Assembly: GCF_006861775.1 (NCBI RefSeq)
Contig: NZ_VDGG01000001.1
Location: 62,001 to 126,000 of the forward strand
DNA from: Psychrobacillus soli
Lineage (GTDB): Bacteria; Bacillota; Bacilli; Bacillales_A; Planococcaceae
Direction: 5' to 3'
DNA: 64,000 nt
Shown: one piece after another, positions 28,189 to 37,549 of the stretch
How the letters are laid out: each line of letters begins with the position of its first letter
Position numbering within the stretch: position 1 is the first letter of the stretch
Translations under genes and position numbers: made by a program
Notes under the pieces: generated by a model
What the model was told of the DNA's origin: nothing
Databases searched by the model: none
Seen by the model: the letters and a program-made list of their open reading frames with translations, nothing else

Positions 28189-29454
28189 TTAGAAGAACTT
28201 AAACCAAATTGAGAAGACCGGCATAAAACTGATAAGTAACGTTGCGATGAACATCACGATAACGAACGGAATGATGGATACTGTAATATCCTTTATCGAA
28301 ATTCCCGAAATTTGCGCGGAAGCGAATAAATTCAGTCCGACAGGAGGTGTAATTAAACCAATTGCTAAGTTTACAACCATTACAATCCCGAAATGTACCG
28401 GGTCGATACCAGCAGTTAATGCCAATGGTAAGAATAATGGTGTTAATATCAAAATCGCAGCTGAACCTTCCATAAACATACCAACAACTAGTAAAATTAG
28501 GTTAATGACAATCATGAATACATATGGGTTACCTGTTACAGTAGATAATAAATCTGCAATCAGATCTGGGATATAGTTAATTTGAATAAAGAAACTAAAT
28601 AACCCGGAGGTCGCTATAATGATCATAATGATAGCAGTAGTAACAGATGAATCTACTAATGTTTTGATTATATTTGAAATGCTTAACTCACGGTAAATAA
28701 TGCCTGCAATTAAAGCATATACAACCGCGATTACAGATGCTTCTGTCGGTGTAAAAATCCCACTATAAATACCACCTAAAACAATCACTGGCATAATTAA
28801 AGCCGGAATTGCTTCTACAAACGCTCTTACAATTTCCTTAAATGAACTTCTTTCACTTCTAGGTAATTTATTTTTCTTAGAGAAGAAATAAGATAAAATA
28901 ATTAAAGAGGCGGTAATAATGAAACCCGGAAAAATACCAGCTAAGAACATATCACTTACAGATACTTGTGCTGAGATACCATATAAAATCAGCGGAATAC
29001 TCGGCGGTATGATAATCCCTAGAGCACCCGAAGCAGCTAAAGTACTACTTGTAAAGCCTTTCGGATAACCTTTCGCAATCATTATTGGAATTAGAATCGT
29101 TCCAATCGTGATAACTGTCGCCGTACCGGAACCTGAAATCGCCGCGAAGAACATTGCAGTAATTATGGCTACTACCGCCAATCCGCCTGTTAAGTGCCCT
29201 ACTAATGACATCGCGAAATTTACAAGTCGTCTCGCTATACCACTAGATTGCATCAGACCACCCGCTAAAATGAAAAACGGAATAGCCATCAGTGGAAATG
29301 AGTTAACTGCAATTAAAACGCGCTGGGGTACAACGGATAAGTCTAATGACGGGTGCAACAGAATGCCGAATACAGAAGAAAGCCCCAAGGCAAACGCAAC
29401 TGGCACACTTAAAAATAGTAGTGCAATAAGTGAAATAAAGAATACTGCAATCAT
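28189..29454 (-). CDS. TRAP transporter large membrane subunit (DctM)
   Basis: 421 aa from ATG 29454, with GGAGGTG in front and a four-base ATGA overlap with the small-subunit gene. About 12 membrane helices; conserved GSGTATVITIGTI, GALGIIIPPSIPLILYG and TPTEASVIAVVYA of the DctM family. It couples sodium or proton entry to uptake of an organic acid delivered by the binding protein. Confidence 0.93.
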   Translation of the reverse strand: MIAVFFISLIALLFLSVPVAFALGLSSVFGILLHPSLDLSVVPQRVLIAVNSFPLMAIPFFILAGGLMQSSGIARRLVNFAMSLVGHLTGGLAVVAIITAMFFAAISGSGTATVITIGTILIPIMIAKGYPKGFTSSTLAASGALGIIIPPSIPLILYGISAQVSVSDMFLAGIFPGFIITASLIILSYFFSKKNKLPRSERSSFKEIVRAFVEAIPALIMPVIVLGGIYSGIFTPTEASVIAVVYALIAGIIYRELSISNIIKTLVDSSVTTAIIMIIIATSGLFSFFIQINYIPDLIADLLSTVTGNPYVFMIVINLILLVVGMFMEGSAAILILTPLFLPLALTAGIDPVHFGIVMVVNLAIGLITPPVGLNLFASAQISGISIKDITVSIIPFVIVMFIATLLISFMPVFSIWFKFF

Positions 29455-29942
29455 TTTTTCACCTCCCGTATTATACTCCAAATATTAAAGACGGCGTTCA
29501 CCAAAATCAACAAACCACCAAATGGTAATGCGAAATACATCCAAAACATAGAAACGCCAAGTCCAGGTAATGTTTGACTAGATACATTCAACGCTAATCC
29601 ATATCCATAAAATACTAAAATTGCACAAAACAGCGCCGAAAATACGTTCGTTATAATACTTAAATTACGCTTTGCGTTACCTTTCAAAATGTCTGGCAGT
29701 ACTTCTACCGCCAATAGTTGTCCACGTCTTATAGCAATAGCAGCACCCAGCAAGATGATATAGAGCATTAAAATCCTAGCTAATTCCTCCGACCACGATG
29801 TAGAGCTTCCCATCACGAACCTACTGAACACTTGATAAAATATAACTGCTACCATGACAGATAAAAAAAGGGCTAGTACATACCCGATCACTTTGTTCAG
29901 TCTATCCATTGCATTACTACATATTGAGTATAATTTCCCCAT
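29451..29942 (-). CDS. TRAP transporter small membrane subunit (DctQ)
   Basis: 163 aa from ATG 29942, with GAAGGTG in front. Four membrane helices, with RFVMGSSTSWSEELARI and the IAIRRGQLLAVE signature of DctQ subunits. Required partner of DctM; coupled to it by overlapping stop and start. Confidence 0.9.
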   Translation of the reverse strand: MGKLYSICSNAMDRLNKVIGYVLALFLSVMVAVIFYQVFSRFVMGSSTSWSEELARILMLYIILLGAAIAIRRGQLLAVEVLPDILKGNAKRNLSIITNVFSALFCAILVFYGYGLALNVSSQTLPGLGVSMFWMYFALPFGGLLILVNAVFNIWSIIREVKK

Positions 29943-30178
29943 TGAATGCACCTTCTTTCCACCTTGAGTATGAAACAAATATCTTAGTTTTTTCGTTATT
30001 ACAAAAATTTATTTCACTCATCTTCCACTATCTACTTCATTATGTATGGTCTATCCGCTTAAATGAAGAATTTTTTGGATAAAAGCAAAAAGGGAGACGG
30101 ATTCTAAAAAACTTACTCATCCTCACATTCCCCCTTTAATACCTTCGTATACTTTCATAAAGATTGCTAGGTTACTAA

Positions 30179-31246
30179 TTAATACTCGTCTCTAGCATCT
30201 TGCACTTTCTTAATTAAATCTTCACCAATAACTGACGTCCATTTTGCGTAAACATCTTGTACTTGATCTAAATACTTTTGCTTTTCCTCATCCGAGAATT
30301 CAATAATTTCCATGCCACCTTCAGTTCCTAAATACTTTTTAGATGAAGCGTACATTTCGTCAATTTTTATTCTCCCTTGCTCTTTTCCGTATTCAGCTGC
30401 TTCTAAAAGGGCTGCTTGGTGCTCTTCCGATAGTGAATTAAATTTATCTAAACTCATTGAAATTGGTGCAGCAACAAAACGCGCATCCAAAATGGTTACA
30501 GAATCTTGGATATCATCGAAACCACCTGTTTCTAAAACCATAAGTGCTTGATCATGACCATCGATAACTCCTTGTTGTAAACTTGTATATACTTCTGGCC
30601 AAGCCATTGGTGTAGGAATAGCGTTAACTGCTTTCCAAGTATCAATTTGTACTTCACTTTCTTGGACCCTAATTTTATATCCTTTTAAATCTTCTACTTT
30701 TTCGATTTTTTTGCCGGAGCTACCAATAACTACAAAACCATTTTCTACCCAAGAAAGGATTTTAACATTAGCTGCTTCCTCAAATGTTTTCGCTAATTCT
30801 TCTCCCACTTCTCCATCTAAAGTTGCTCGTGCATGAGCACTGTTTTTAAACAAATATGGTAAGTCGAAAATATACATTTTCTTATCAAAAACTCCCATTG
30901 GTCCGCTGGATTGAAGCGCTAGTTCCAATGTATTTTGCCCCATCATTTCATACACTTCACGTTCCCCACCGAAAGCATTACTGTAATGAATTTTTACTGT
31001 CAATTCATTATTTGTTATTTCCTCTAGTTTTGATTTGAACGCTTGAGCACCTGCATCATTTTTTGTACCTGGTCCTTCAGGTAAGCTCATGTTTAGCACA
31101 ATGCTGCCTTTCGTACTTGTTTTATTTGAACTTTCCCCATCCGTATTCTCTGATGATCCTGCATCACCATCAGTATTTCCACTCAGTCCACATGCCGCTA
31201 ATACGAATACTAGCAATAACGTTAATAAAAAAAGTAATTTTTTCAT
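30179..31246 (-). CDS. TRAP transporter solute-binding lipoprotein (DctP)
   Basis: 355 aa. Lipoprotein signal with LAAC (Cys 19) and a polar linker, then the DctP fold: LPEGPGTKNDAGAQAFKSKL, GYKIRVQESEVQIDTWKA and VYTSLQQGVIDGHDQ with the Arg that holds a carboxylate (IRVQ). Ligand is therefore probably an organic acid. First gene of dctPQM; its sigma-54 promoter lies about 290 bases upstream. Confidence 0.92.
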   Translation of the reverse strand: MKKLLFLLTLLLVFVLAACGLSGNTDGDAGSSENTDGESSNKTSTKGSIVLNMSLPEGPGTKNDAGAQAFKSKLEEITNNELTVKIHYSNAFGGEREVYEMMGQNTLELALQSSGPMGVFDKKMYIFDLPYLFKNSAHARATLDGEVGEELAKTFEEAANVKILSWVENGFVVIGSSGKKIEKVEDLKGYKIRVQESEVQIDTWKAVNAIPTPMAWPEVYTSLQQGVIDGHDQALMVLETGGFDDIQDSVTILDARFVAAPISMSLDKFNSLSEEHQAALLEAAEYGKEQGRIKIDEMYASSKKYLGTEGGMEIIEFSDEEKQKYLDQVQDVYAKWTSVIGEDLIKKVQDARDEY

Positions 31247-31536
31247 TTGTTTTCCTCTTTTCCGAATTCTTATTTAGTTATCTTCCCATTTGATGATATA
31301 CTTCTGCTTCCATTAGTTCATTAGAGCGTTTGGTATTCGCCGTAATTCGAAAACCTCTATTTAATTTACTAAATAAATTACTTCCGAACCTTAATTCGAA
31401 GAAGTAGATTTGTAAACGCTTTCGATTTTCACGTACAGTAAGATTTATCCCTTATGCTCATATGGACAACACTTTTAATGAATTTATTCCTTAAAGTCTT
31501 TCTCCCCCCTAAAATATTTGTCACCTATACATCAAT
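31247..31536. other. Long leader of the TRAP operon
   Basis: About 290 bases between the sigma-54 promoter and ATG 31246 without a gene. I see no clear riboswitch or attenuator structure, but its length is unusual. Confidence 0.4.
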
Positions 31537-31552
31537 GCAAATATTATGCCAA
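31537..31552 (-). promoter_or_regulatory. Sigma-54 promoter of the TRAP operon
   Basis: Minus strand TTGGCATAATATTTGC keeps the GG and GC of -24/-12 with correct spacing. Confidence 0.8.
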
Positions 31553-31698
31553 CTTTATTAGTTTTTTAGTTTTTGTTGAATAAATCACTATTTTATTTTT
31601 TTATTGCTGAAATTTATACGATAAAAGCCAATACATGAATAATTGACTCCCGAATAAATCACTTTTTATTTCCTTCATCAGATAACTCTTACAGAAAT

Positions 31699-31745
31699 TG
31701 ATGCGCCTCTGCGATATAACGATGTAAAAAAACATCAGTGATGAA
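31699..31745. promoter_or_regulatory. Predicted activator sites upstream of the TRAP promoter
   Basis: TGATGC at 31699, the dyad GATGT-N6-ACATC at 31721-31736, and GTGATG just after, about 150-190 bases upstream of the promoter. They resemble the motifs next to the activator gene. Confidence 0.45.
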
Positions 31746-31788
31746 GTATCCAACTAACACAAATCCATTTAATGCCCTGCATCAGTTT

Positions 31789-32811
31789 CTATACATTTGG
31801 AATAAGCAATGTTTTATATCCTACTTTATCCTTCACTAATTGAATACCTCTTTCCCAGTCACTAAGTTCTACCTTATTCGAAATTAACGGTCTCACATCT
31901 ACTAACTTATTCTCCAACAAGTTTAACGCAATACGCCAAGACGTTGGTTCAGTAGCAAAACCGTTCGAATAATGAAGTTCTTTCATCAATACCAAATCAG
32001 AATTGAATTTGATTTTTTTCCCAAATAAGCCCATTTGAATTAAATTCCCTTGCATTTTCAATAAACGAATACAATTATCTAAAGAAACTTCGTGACCAGC
32101 ACATTCAATCGCAACATCAAATGGATATTTTGCCATCACTTGCTGCATACTTTCTTCACTATCTATCACAACCGTGTCAACGGCACCTAATTTCTTTGCA
32201 AACTCTAATCGCTCACGATCCGCATGTGTACCTGCTACAACGACACGACCACCATTTGCTTTCGCAACTAGTAATGCAAGCATTCCAATTGTTCCGGGAC
32301 CCGACACTAAGACTAGATCGCCTCCTTGCACATTTCCCCGTTCCATAATACAGCGTACCGCACATGCTAAAGGCTCTGTCAAGGCTGCTTCATCCAATGA
32401 AACTCCGCTCGTGATTTTAAATGCTATTTTTTCAGGTATTGTGATGTATTCCGTGAATGCACCATCAACTTGCGAACCAATGGATTGTTTTTCTTTACAA
32501 AGCATAAGTAAGCCTTGATCACAATAAACACAATTACCACACGTAGAAGCCGCCGTTAAAGAAACTACTCTATCGCCCACGGAAAAATCCATTACTTCAC
32601 TACCTACTTCAACGACAATTCCGGAATACTCATGCCCAAGAACAACCGGCGCATTATATGGATATTCATCCTCCATAATATGAAGATCTGTCCCACAAAT
32701 ACCGGCAGCATGTATCTTTACTAGTAATTCCTTCTCACGTAATGGCTTTGACTCTATTTCTATCAATCTAACGCCCGAAGGACCTTTTTCAAATTTAACT
32801 AACCCTTTCAT
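31789..32811 (-). CDS. Zinc-dependent alcohol dehydrogenase (threonine/sorbitol/butanediol dehydrogenase type)
   Basis: 340 aa MDR protein. Catalytic zinc ligands Cys 39 (AAGICGTDLH) and His 60/Glu 61 (VLGHEYSG); structural zinc Cys 91, 94, 97 and 105. Rossmann motif SGPGTIGMLALLVA. Oxidises a secondary alcohol with NAD(P). Members of this family include 2,3-butanediol dehydrogenase, which would feed an acetoin dehydrogenase complex, but substrate choice cannot be read from sequence. Last gene of the oxidase-amidase block, about 85 bases after the amidase gene. Confidence 0.9.
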   Translation of the reverse strand: MKGLVKFEKGPSGVRLIEIESKPLREKELLVKIHAAGICGTDLHIMEDEYPYNAPVVLGHEYSGIVVEVGSEVMDFSVGDRVVSLTAASTCGNCVYCDQGLLMLCKEKQSIGSQVDGAFTEYITIPEKIAFKITSGVSLDEAALTEPLACAVRCIMERGNVQGGDLVLVSGPGTIGMLALLVAKANGGRVVVAGTHADRERLEFAKKLGAVDTVVIDSEESMQQVMAKYPFDVAIECAGHEVSLDNCIRLLKMQGNLIQMGLFGKKIKFNSDLVLMKELHYSNGFATEPTSWRIALNLLENKLVDVRPLISNKVELSDWERGIQLVKDKVGYKTLLIPNV

Positions 32812-32896
32812 CTATGTAACCTCCTTTTTAATGATTTTCCTTTTAGATACGTGTTCATGCTTTCCAGTCATGTCATCAATCAGAAAGATAACCTTA

Positions 32897-34285
32897 TTAA
32901 TTATTATTTATAACTGATTCTAGTGCCATAGCGAAACGATATATGTTCGCCTCTGACAATGGACGACCAATGATTTGCAGCCCGATAGGTAATCCTGATG
33001 TAGATATCCCTATTGGCAATGAGAGTGCAGGAAACCCTGTCAAATTTAATGGCCCTGTGTAATGATTGAGTACTAAACCAATAGGATACTCTATACCATT
33101 CACTTGTACGATTCGTTGATTCACATCTGCCGCTACAATAGGTACTGTTGGTGTAATTATGACATCCAAGTCCCGAAAGAACTCAGTGTAAGTTTGTATC
33201 ATCTGTCGCTTTAATAGCTGTGCCTCGATATAATCTTTCGCCGTCACAGTCACACCACTGACAATCCGCTCTTTTACCTCTGCGTCCCAGCCATCGGGAT
33301 AATTCTTGATATTTGTCGTATGAACTGCATACGCTTCTGCTTGCATTGTCGTTCGAAAAGCTGCTAATAGCGCGTCATACTCCTCTACTTTTATAACACG
33401 TATCATAGCGCCTAACTGCTGAAAGTGTTGAATTGCTTGCTCAAATTGCATACGTACTTCATTCTCTACAAAACCAGATAGTTCAAGCACACCTATACTT
33501 GTTCCTTCTATCCCTGTATTTAAAAAACGTGTGAAATCTTCGGTTGCGTCGGGCAGTGCAAATGCATCTCGTTTATCCTGACCAACTAAAACATTTAACA
33601 ATAAAGCATTGTCTTTTACACTTCGAGTCATTGGGCCTACATGATCTAAAGTCCACGCTAAAGGAAATACACCATATTTACTTACTCTGCCGTAAGATGG
33701 TTTCATACCGACAATCCCCATGTAGGATGCTGGGATTCGAATGGATCCTCCTGTATCTGTGCCTAACGCTGCATAACAAAGATTCTTAGCTAAAGCTACT
33801 CCCGAGCCACTACTAGAACCACCAGGCATTTTCTTCGGGTTAAACGGATTAACGGGCGAGCCAAAGTACGACCTATCTCCACTTGCACCATAAGCAAATT
33901 CATGCGTATTTGTTTTCCCAATGATAATAGCACCAGCCTCTTTAAGTTTTGTGACAACTGTAGCGTCCTCACCTGGAATCCGGTCTTTAAAAATACGTGA
34001 ACCCATCGTCGTTCGAATATCTTTTGTATCAATCAGGTCTTTTATAGCAATAGGTACACCATGAAAAATACTTTTTATACGCCCTTGCTGTATTTCTATT
34101 TCAGCTTGTTTAGCTGCTTGCCGTGCTTTTTCTGTCAACACGGTAATATAGGTATTTGAAAGTTCGTTATCTTTTTGTATATTCGCTAACAGTTTTTCCG
34201 TTACCTCAACAGGAGAAAGCGTTCTACTCGCAAAAGCATTGGACAGTGTCTCAATATCCCATTCCAAAAAATTTTCTGTGCTCAT
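32897..34285 (-). CDS. Amidase signature family hydrolase
   Basis: 462 aa. Catalytic Lys 82 (PIAIKDLID), the cis-Ser in MPGGSSSGSG (about 157) and nucleophile Ser 181 in TDTGGSIRIPA; the Ser-cisSer-Lys triad is complete. Such enzymes hydrolyse small amides or act as GatA-like subunits; there is no gatB or gatC here, so a catabolic amidase is likelier. Sits between the FAD oxidase and alcohol dehydrogenase genes. Confidence 0.92.
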   Translation of the reverse strand: MSTENFLEWDIETLSNAFASRTLSPVEVTEKLLANIQKDNELSNTYITVLTEKARQAAKQAEIEIQQGRIKSIFHGVPIAIKDLIDTKDIRTTMGSRIFKDRIPGEDATVVTKLKEAGAIIIGKTNTHEFAYGASGDRSYFGSPVNPFNPKKMPGGSSSGSGVALAKNLCYAALGTDTGGSIRIPASYMGIVGMKPSYGRVSKYGVFPLAWTLDHVGPMTRSVKDNALLLNVLVGQDKRDAFALPDATEDFTRFLNTGIEGTSIGVLELSGFVENEVRMQFEQAIQHFQQLGAMIRVIKVEEYDALLAAFRTTMQAEAYAVHTTNIKNYPDGWDAEVKERIVSGVTVTAKDYIEAQLLKRQMIQTYTEFFRDLDVIITPTVPIVAADVNQRIVQVNGIEYPIGLVLNHYTGPLNLTGFPALSLPIGISTSGLPIGLQIIGRPLSEANIYRFAMALESVINNN

Positions 34286-34664
34286 ATCTTACTCCTTTTA
34301 TAGTCATCTCAATTCTCTCATTACAAACTTGCAATAAATTTTATGAAGAAAATTCCTATTTAAAATTCCATGTCACCCTAGATACCATTGTGTTTAGCTA
34401 ACTATTACTTCAGCTCCTAGCTCGCATTTTGTAACTTTCCTAATTCCTGGCTCAGTAATAATCAGTACATTTTTAAATTGCTGTTCTAGAACGATTTTTT
34501 AACTAGATAAATCACTTCCACCCCATATGTAATTTGTGTGAAGTTAAAAAAAAAAACGAATTTCTGCATCTTTTTCTCTCCTAAAAATTAAGTATGGCCA
34601 CTAAATAATCATCATTCTATTGAAATATTGGAATTCATTTTCGCTCCTTGTTTATGAAATATAC
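34286..34664. other. Gene-free spacer between amidase and oxidase genes
   Basis: No gene or clear promoter seen. The ~380-base gap makes it doubtful that oxidase and amidase are strictly one transcript. A run of 11 A lies near 34548. Confidence 0.35.
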
Positions 34665-35888
34665 TTATACCTTCTGAAAGTTAAGTAGATCCATCAAATG
34701 TTGTTGAGCAGGAATCCTGTTGACAATTTCTTTTCCAATCTCAATAGACGCGGTTGCTGCTGGCGAAGGTGCATTGCACACATGTATTGTTTTCTTTCCG
34801 GTAATGATTTGAAAGTCATCCACCATACTCCCATCATCTCTGACGGCTTGAGCACGCACACCAGCTGGGGCAGCAATCAAATCACCTACCTGTATTTCAG
34901 GAATCAACTCTTGCAGACTTGCTGTAAAGCGAGACTTGCTAAATGAACGGCTATATTCCCTAATCCCTTCTTTCATGAACTGTTTAGCCAGTTTCCAGAA
35001 CCCTCCGTAAGTTAAGACATCCATTAATTCCTTGACATTCAAATCTGTTTTTTTATAACCTTCCCGCTTCAAGCTCAGCACCGCATTCGGCCCCGCATCC
35101 ACCTCTCCGTCAATCATCCTTGTGAAGTGAACACCTAAAAAAGGGAATTTAGGATTCGGAACTGGATAAATTAAATTCTTCACGAGATGTCTTTTTTCCG
35201 GCTTCAGCTTGAAATATTCTCCCCTGAAGGGAACGATTTTCATTTCTGTCTTATACCCAGTCGCTAGGGCAATTTGATCACTTTGGAGTCCGCCACAATT
35301 GATCGAAATACGTGCTTTTTCGGTTCCCTTGCTTGTTTTAATCGTTACTCCATCATCTTCTTCCACCATTTTTTCAACTTTAGTTCCCAATCGAATTTCT
35401 CCGCCGTGTTCTTTAATAATTTCAGCGAATTTCTCACTTACTTGTCGATAATTCACAATTCCCGCCGATGGTACGCGAATAGCCGCCAAGCCCTTTACAT
35501 GCGGTTCAACTTCTTTTATTTGCTCTCTTGTCAGCTTCTCAATCAACAATTCATTTTGAATGCCGCGTTCATACAGTTCCTCTAGTAGAGGTAGCTCCTC
35601 TGTCTTCGTTGCAACAATGACTTTCCCACAAATATCATGTTTAATATTATACTCAGCACAAAACGCGACCATGGACTTGTTCCCTTCGCGGGCAAAACGA
35701 GCTTTATAACTGCCTGGCTTATAGTAAATACCCGAGTGAATAACGCCACTATTATGTCCCGTTTGATGAAATGCCAGTTTATCTTCCTTTTCAAAAACTA
35801 CTACTTTCGCATTCGGAAATCGCTTATAAATTGCCATTCCAGTTGATAAACCCACAATGCCACCACCAACTACTGCAAAATCATACAC
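34665..35888 (-). CDS. lhgO: FAD-dependent L-2-hydroxyglutarate oxidase-like protein (LhgO)
   Basis: 407 aa. N-terminal FAD motif VVGGGIVGLSTGMAIY, then HNSGVIHSGIYYKPGS and KARFAREG, and C-terminal PAGVRAQAVRDDG and ICNAPSPAATAS-type motif (VCNAPSPAAT), all typical of LhgO. LhgO oxidises L-2-hydroxyglutarate to 2-oxoglutarate and passes electrons to the quinone pool. On this island it may act on a related 2-hydroxy acid brought in by the TRAP system. Encoded 75 bases after the GntR gene. Confidence 0.88.
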   Translation of the reverse strand: MYDFAVVGGGIVGLSTGMAIYKRFPNAKVVVFEKEDKLAFHQTGHNSGVIHSGIYYKPGSYKARFAREGNKSMVAFCAEYNIKHDICGKVIVATKTEELPLLEELYERGIQNELLIEKLTREQIKEVEPHVKGLAAIRVPSAGIVNYRQVSEKFAEIIKEHGGEIRLGTKVEKMVEEDDGVTIKTSKGTEKARISINCGGLQSDQIALATGYKTEMKIVPFRGEYFKLKPEKRHLVKNLIYPVPNPKFPFLGVHFTRMIDGEVDAGPNAVLSLKREGYKKTDLNVKELMDVLTYGGFWKLAKQFMKEGIREYSRSFSKSRFTASLQELIPEIQVGDLIAAPAGVRAQAVRDDGSMVDDFQIITGKKTIHVCNAPSPAATASIEIGKEIVNRIPAQQHLMDLLNFQKV

Positions 35889-35963
35889 ATTGAACTCCCC
35901 CTGGTTAGTGTTTCTATGAATCCAATTTGTCCCTCACCATAATTAAATTATTGTTCATACCGG

Positions 35964-36662
35964 CTAGTCCGGTCCAGCTTCACTACATTCAAGGCTTTTT
36001 GCTTGATTCAATTTCTCCATATACTCCATCAAATTATTTTTCGTGCGTAAAATATGGTATTCCACTGCCAATCTTAACTCTAGCGGATCTTCTCTCATGA
36101 CTGCTTCATATATCCTTCGATGATCTTGTTGAGTTTTATCATAATAGTTAATTAATAAAGTCGGTGCTATTGGTGAAATACCAAGCGTTTCGACAATTTT
36201 ATGAACGCGCCTCCATGGGCAACCTTTTCGAATCCTTTCATGAAATTCGGCGTTCAATGCAATGTATTGATCGCTTGTCTCATCAGTTAGTTTTAGTGAT
36301 TCCATTTGGTTAAGAATCCGTCCAAGTTCCTCTTTATCTTCGTTTGTTAAAAACGGCAAGGACTTTTCAACAACCAAACCTTCCAGTAAAGCTCTTGTTT
36401 GGTAAATTTCCTCAAAATCATCCCGGGTAATCGGAGTAACAACCGCTCCTTTATGCGAAACGATTTCAACGAGACCCTCTCCTTGCAATTGAGTAAGAGC
36501 TTCACGTATCGGCATTCTACTTACATTTAATCTTTCGGCCCATTTAGATTGAATAACACGATCTCCTTTTTTTAAGGAGCCATCCAAAATTGCTCTCCTT
36601 AATTCTTTTTTCACTACAGACACGACTGTAGAATTTTTATTTCCCTCTTCCAAAATCTTCAT
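35964..36662 (-). CDS. GntR-family regulator, FCD subfamily
   Basis: About 232 aa from ATG 36662; the frame continues to TTG 36719 and the start is uncertain, since AGAGGG is very close to ATG 36662. N-terminal winged HTH (LRRAILDGSLKKGDRV, SRMPIREALTQLQGEGLVEI) and a helical FCD effector domain with the metal-binding His/Asp pattern (FHERIRKG, HRRIYEAV). FCD regulators respond to small organic acids. Likely controls the adjacent oxidase gene and perhaps the whole block. Confidence 0.9.
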   Translation of the reverse strand: MKILEEGNKNSTVVSVVKKELRRAILDGSLKKGDRVIQSKWAERLNVSRMPIREALTQLQGEGLVEIVSHKGAVVTPITRDDFEEIYQTRALLEGLVVEKSLPFLTNEDKEELGRILNQMESLKLTDETSDQYIALNAEFHERIRKGCPWRRVHKIVETLGISPIAPTLLINYYDKTQQDHRRIYEAVMREDPLELRLAVEYHILRTKNNLMEYMEKLNQAKSLECSEAGPD

Positions 36663-36719
36663 CACCCTCTTTAAATTGGATACAAAAATAACGATATCAG
36701 ATAATTTTGACTTATTCAA

Positions 36720-37061
36720 CGGTAATTTTCTTAAACATTGTATCCAATTTTAATTAAAATGAATGAAAACTGTTCTTTGAATTTTTTTTTTGTACACAAA
36801 ACACGTCAACTTTTCTCAATAATGTGTCCTTAAGCAATTTCTGCGATATCGAAAATATAATTGCCATTTGCAACCCAAGTTGATAACAATTTTAAACCAA
36901 GTAAGTCTACATAAAAGTCCAAAGCGTTTCCCGAATTTTCATTGTGATTTCATAATGAATAAACCCAATCATCCTCTTTTACCAGTTTCATCCTACTTTT
37001 AGGATAAAATATTACAATAACTCTAAGAGCTATAACCCCTTCCATTTTGCATCTATATAAT
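36720..37061. other. Leader region upstream of the GntR gene
   Basis: No gene seen. It separates the GntR start from the sigma-54 promoter at 37062-37077 by about 340-400 bases. Confidence 0.35.
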
Positions 37062-37077
37062 GCATATTCTGTGCCAA
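37062..37077 (-). promoter_or_regulatory. Sigma-54 promoter upstream of the GntR-oxidase block
   Basis: Minus strand TTGGCACAGAATATGC keeps TTGGCAC and GC with correct spacing (A for the first T of TTGC). Confidence 0.75.
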
Positions 37078-37124
37078 ACTTTTCTTCGTATAAAATAAAC
37101 AATAATGGTTCTTTCTATTTATTT

Positions 37125-37153
37125 TTGATGCACTTTTACAACAAGTGATGCAA
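37125..37153. promoter_or_regulatory. Predicted activator sites upstream of the GntR-block promoter
   Basis: TTGATGCAC at 37125 and GTGATGCAA at 37145, spaced 20 bases, about 50-90 bases upstream of the sigma-54 promoter. Same word as near the activator gene. Confidence 0.55.
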
Positions 37154-37334
37154 TAATAAAAAAAAATGATGACTTATAAGAATATCGCAATTAAGTATTT
37201 TCGTACAAGTTCGAGAATAAGCGAATCCCGCAGAGGTTACAAAGCTACAAGCTAGCTTTGTCCTTATGCGGGAATTTTTATTTACAAACACAAATATGGA
37301 GCATATATAAAATACAAAACAATACACAACTTAG

Positions 37335-37547
37335 GAATCTTTACCTGATACATTAACAGCTCAACATCTTGCTGAATTTCTTGGAATCTCAAGAAGAAGA
37401 GTCTACGAGCTATTTCAAATTCATCCTGATTTCGGAGGAATACCAAATTTTGAAATTGGTGCATCTAAACGAGATGAAAAAACAGATTTTAAAAATTGGA
37501 TCACTATGAAAAAGGAAAATAAACAAAAGAATGATAGAGAGGCTTAA
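37335..37547 (+). pseudogene. Excisionase-like small HTH protein without a visible start codon
   Basis: Seventy open codons between a TAG at 37332 and TAA at 37545 encode LPDTLTAQHLAEFLGISRRR, VYELFQ and GIPNFEIG, a MerR/Xis-like winged helix typical of excisionases encoded before Tn916/ICEBs1-type integrases. No ATG, GTG or TTG with a ribosome-binding site exists before the conserved part, so the N-terminus is probably damaged. It ends two bases before the integrase start, so the two would be co-transcribed. Confidence 0.65.
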
Positions 37548-37549
37548 CG

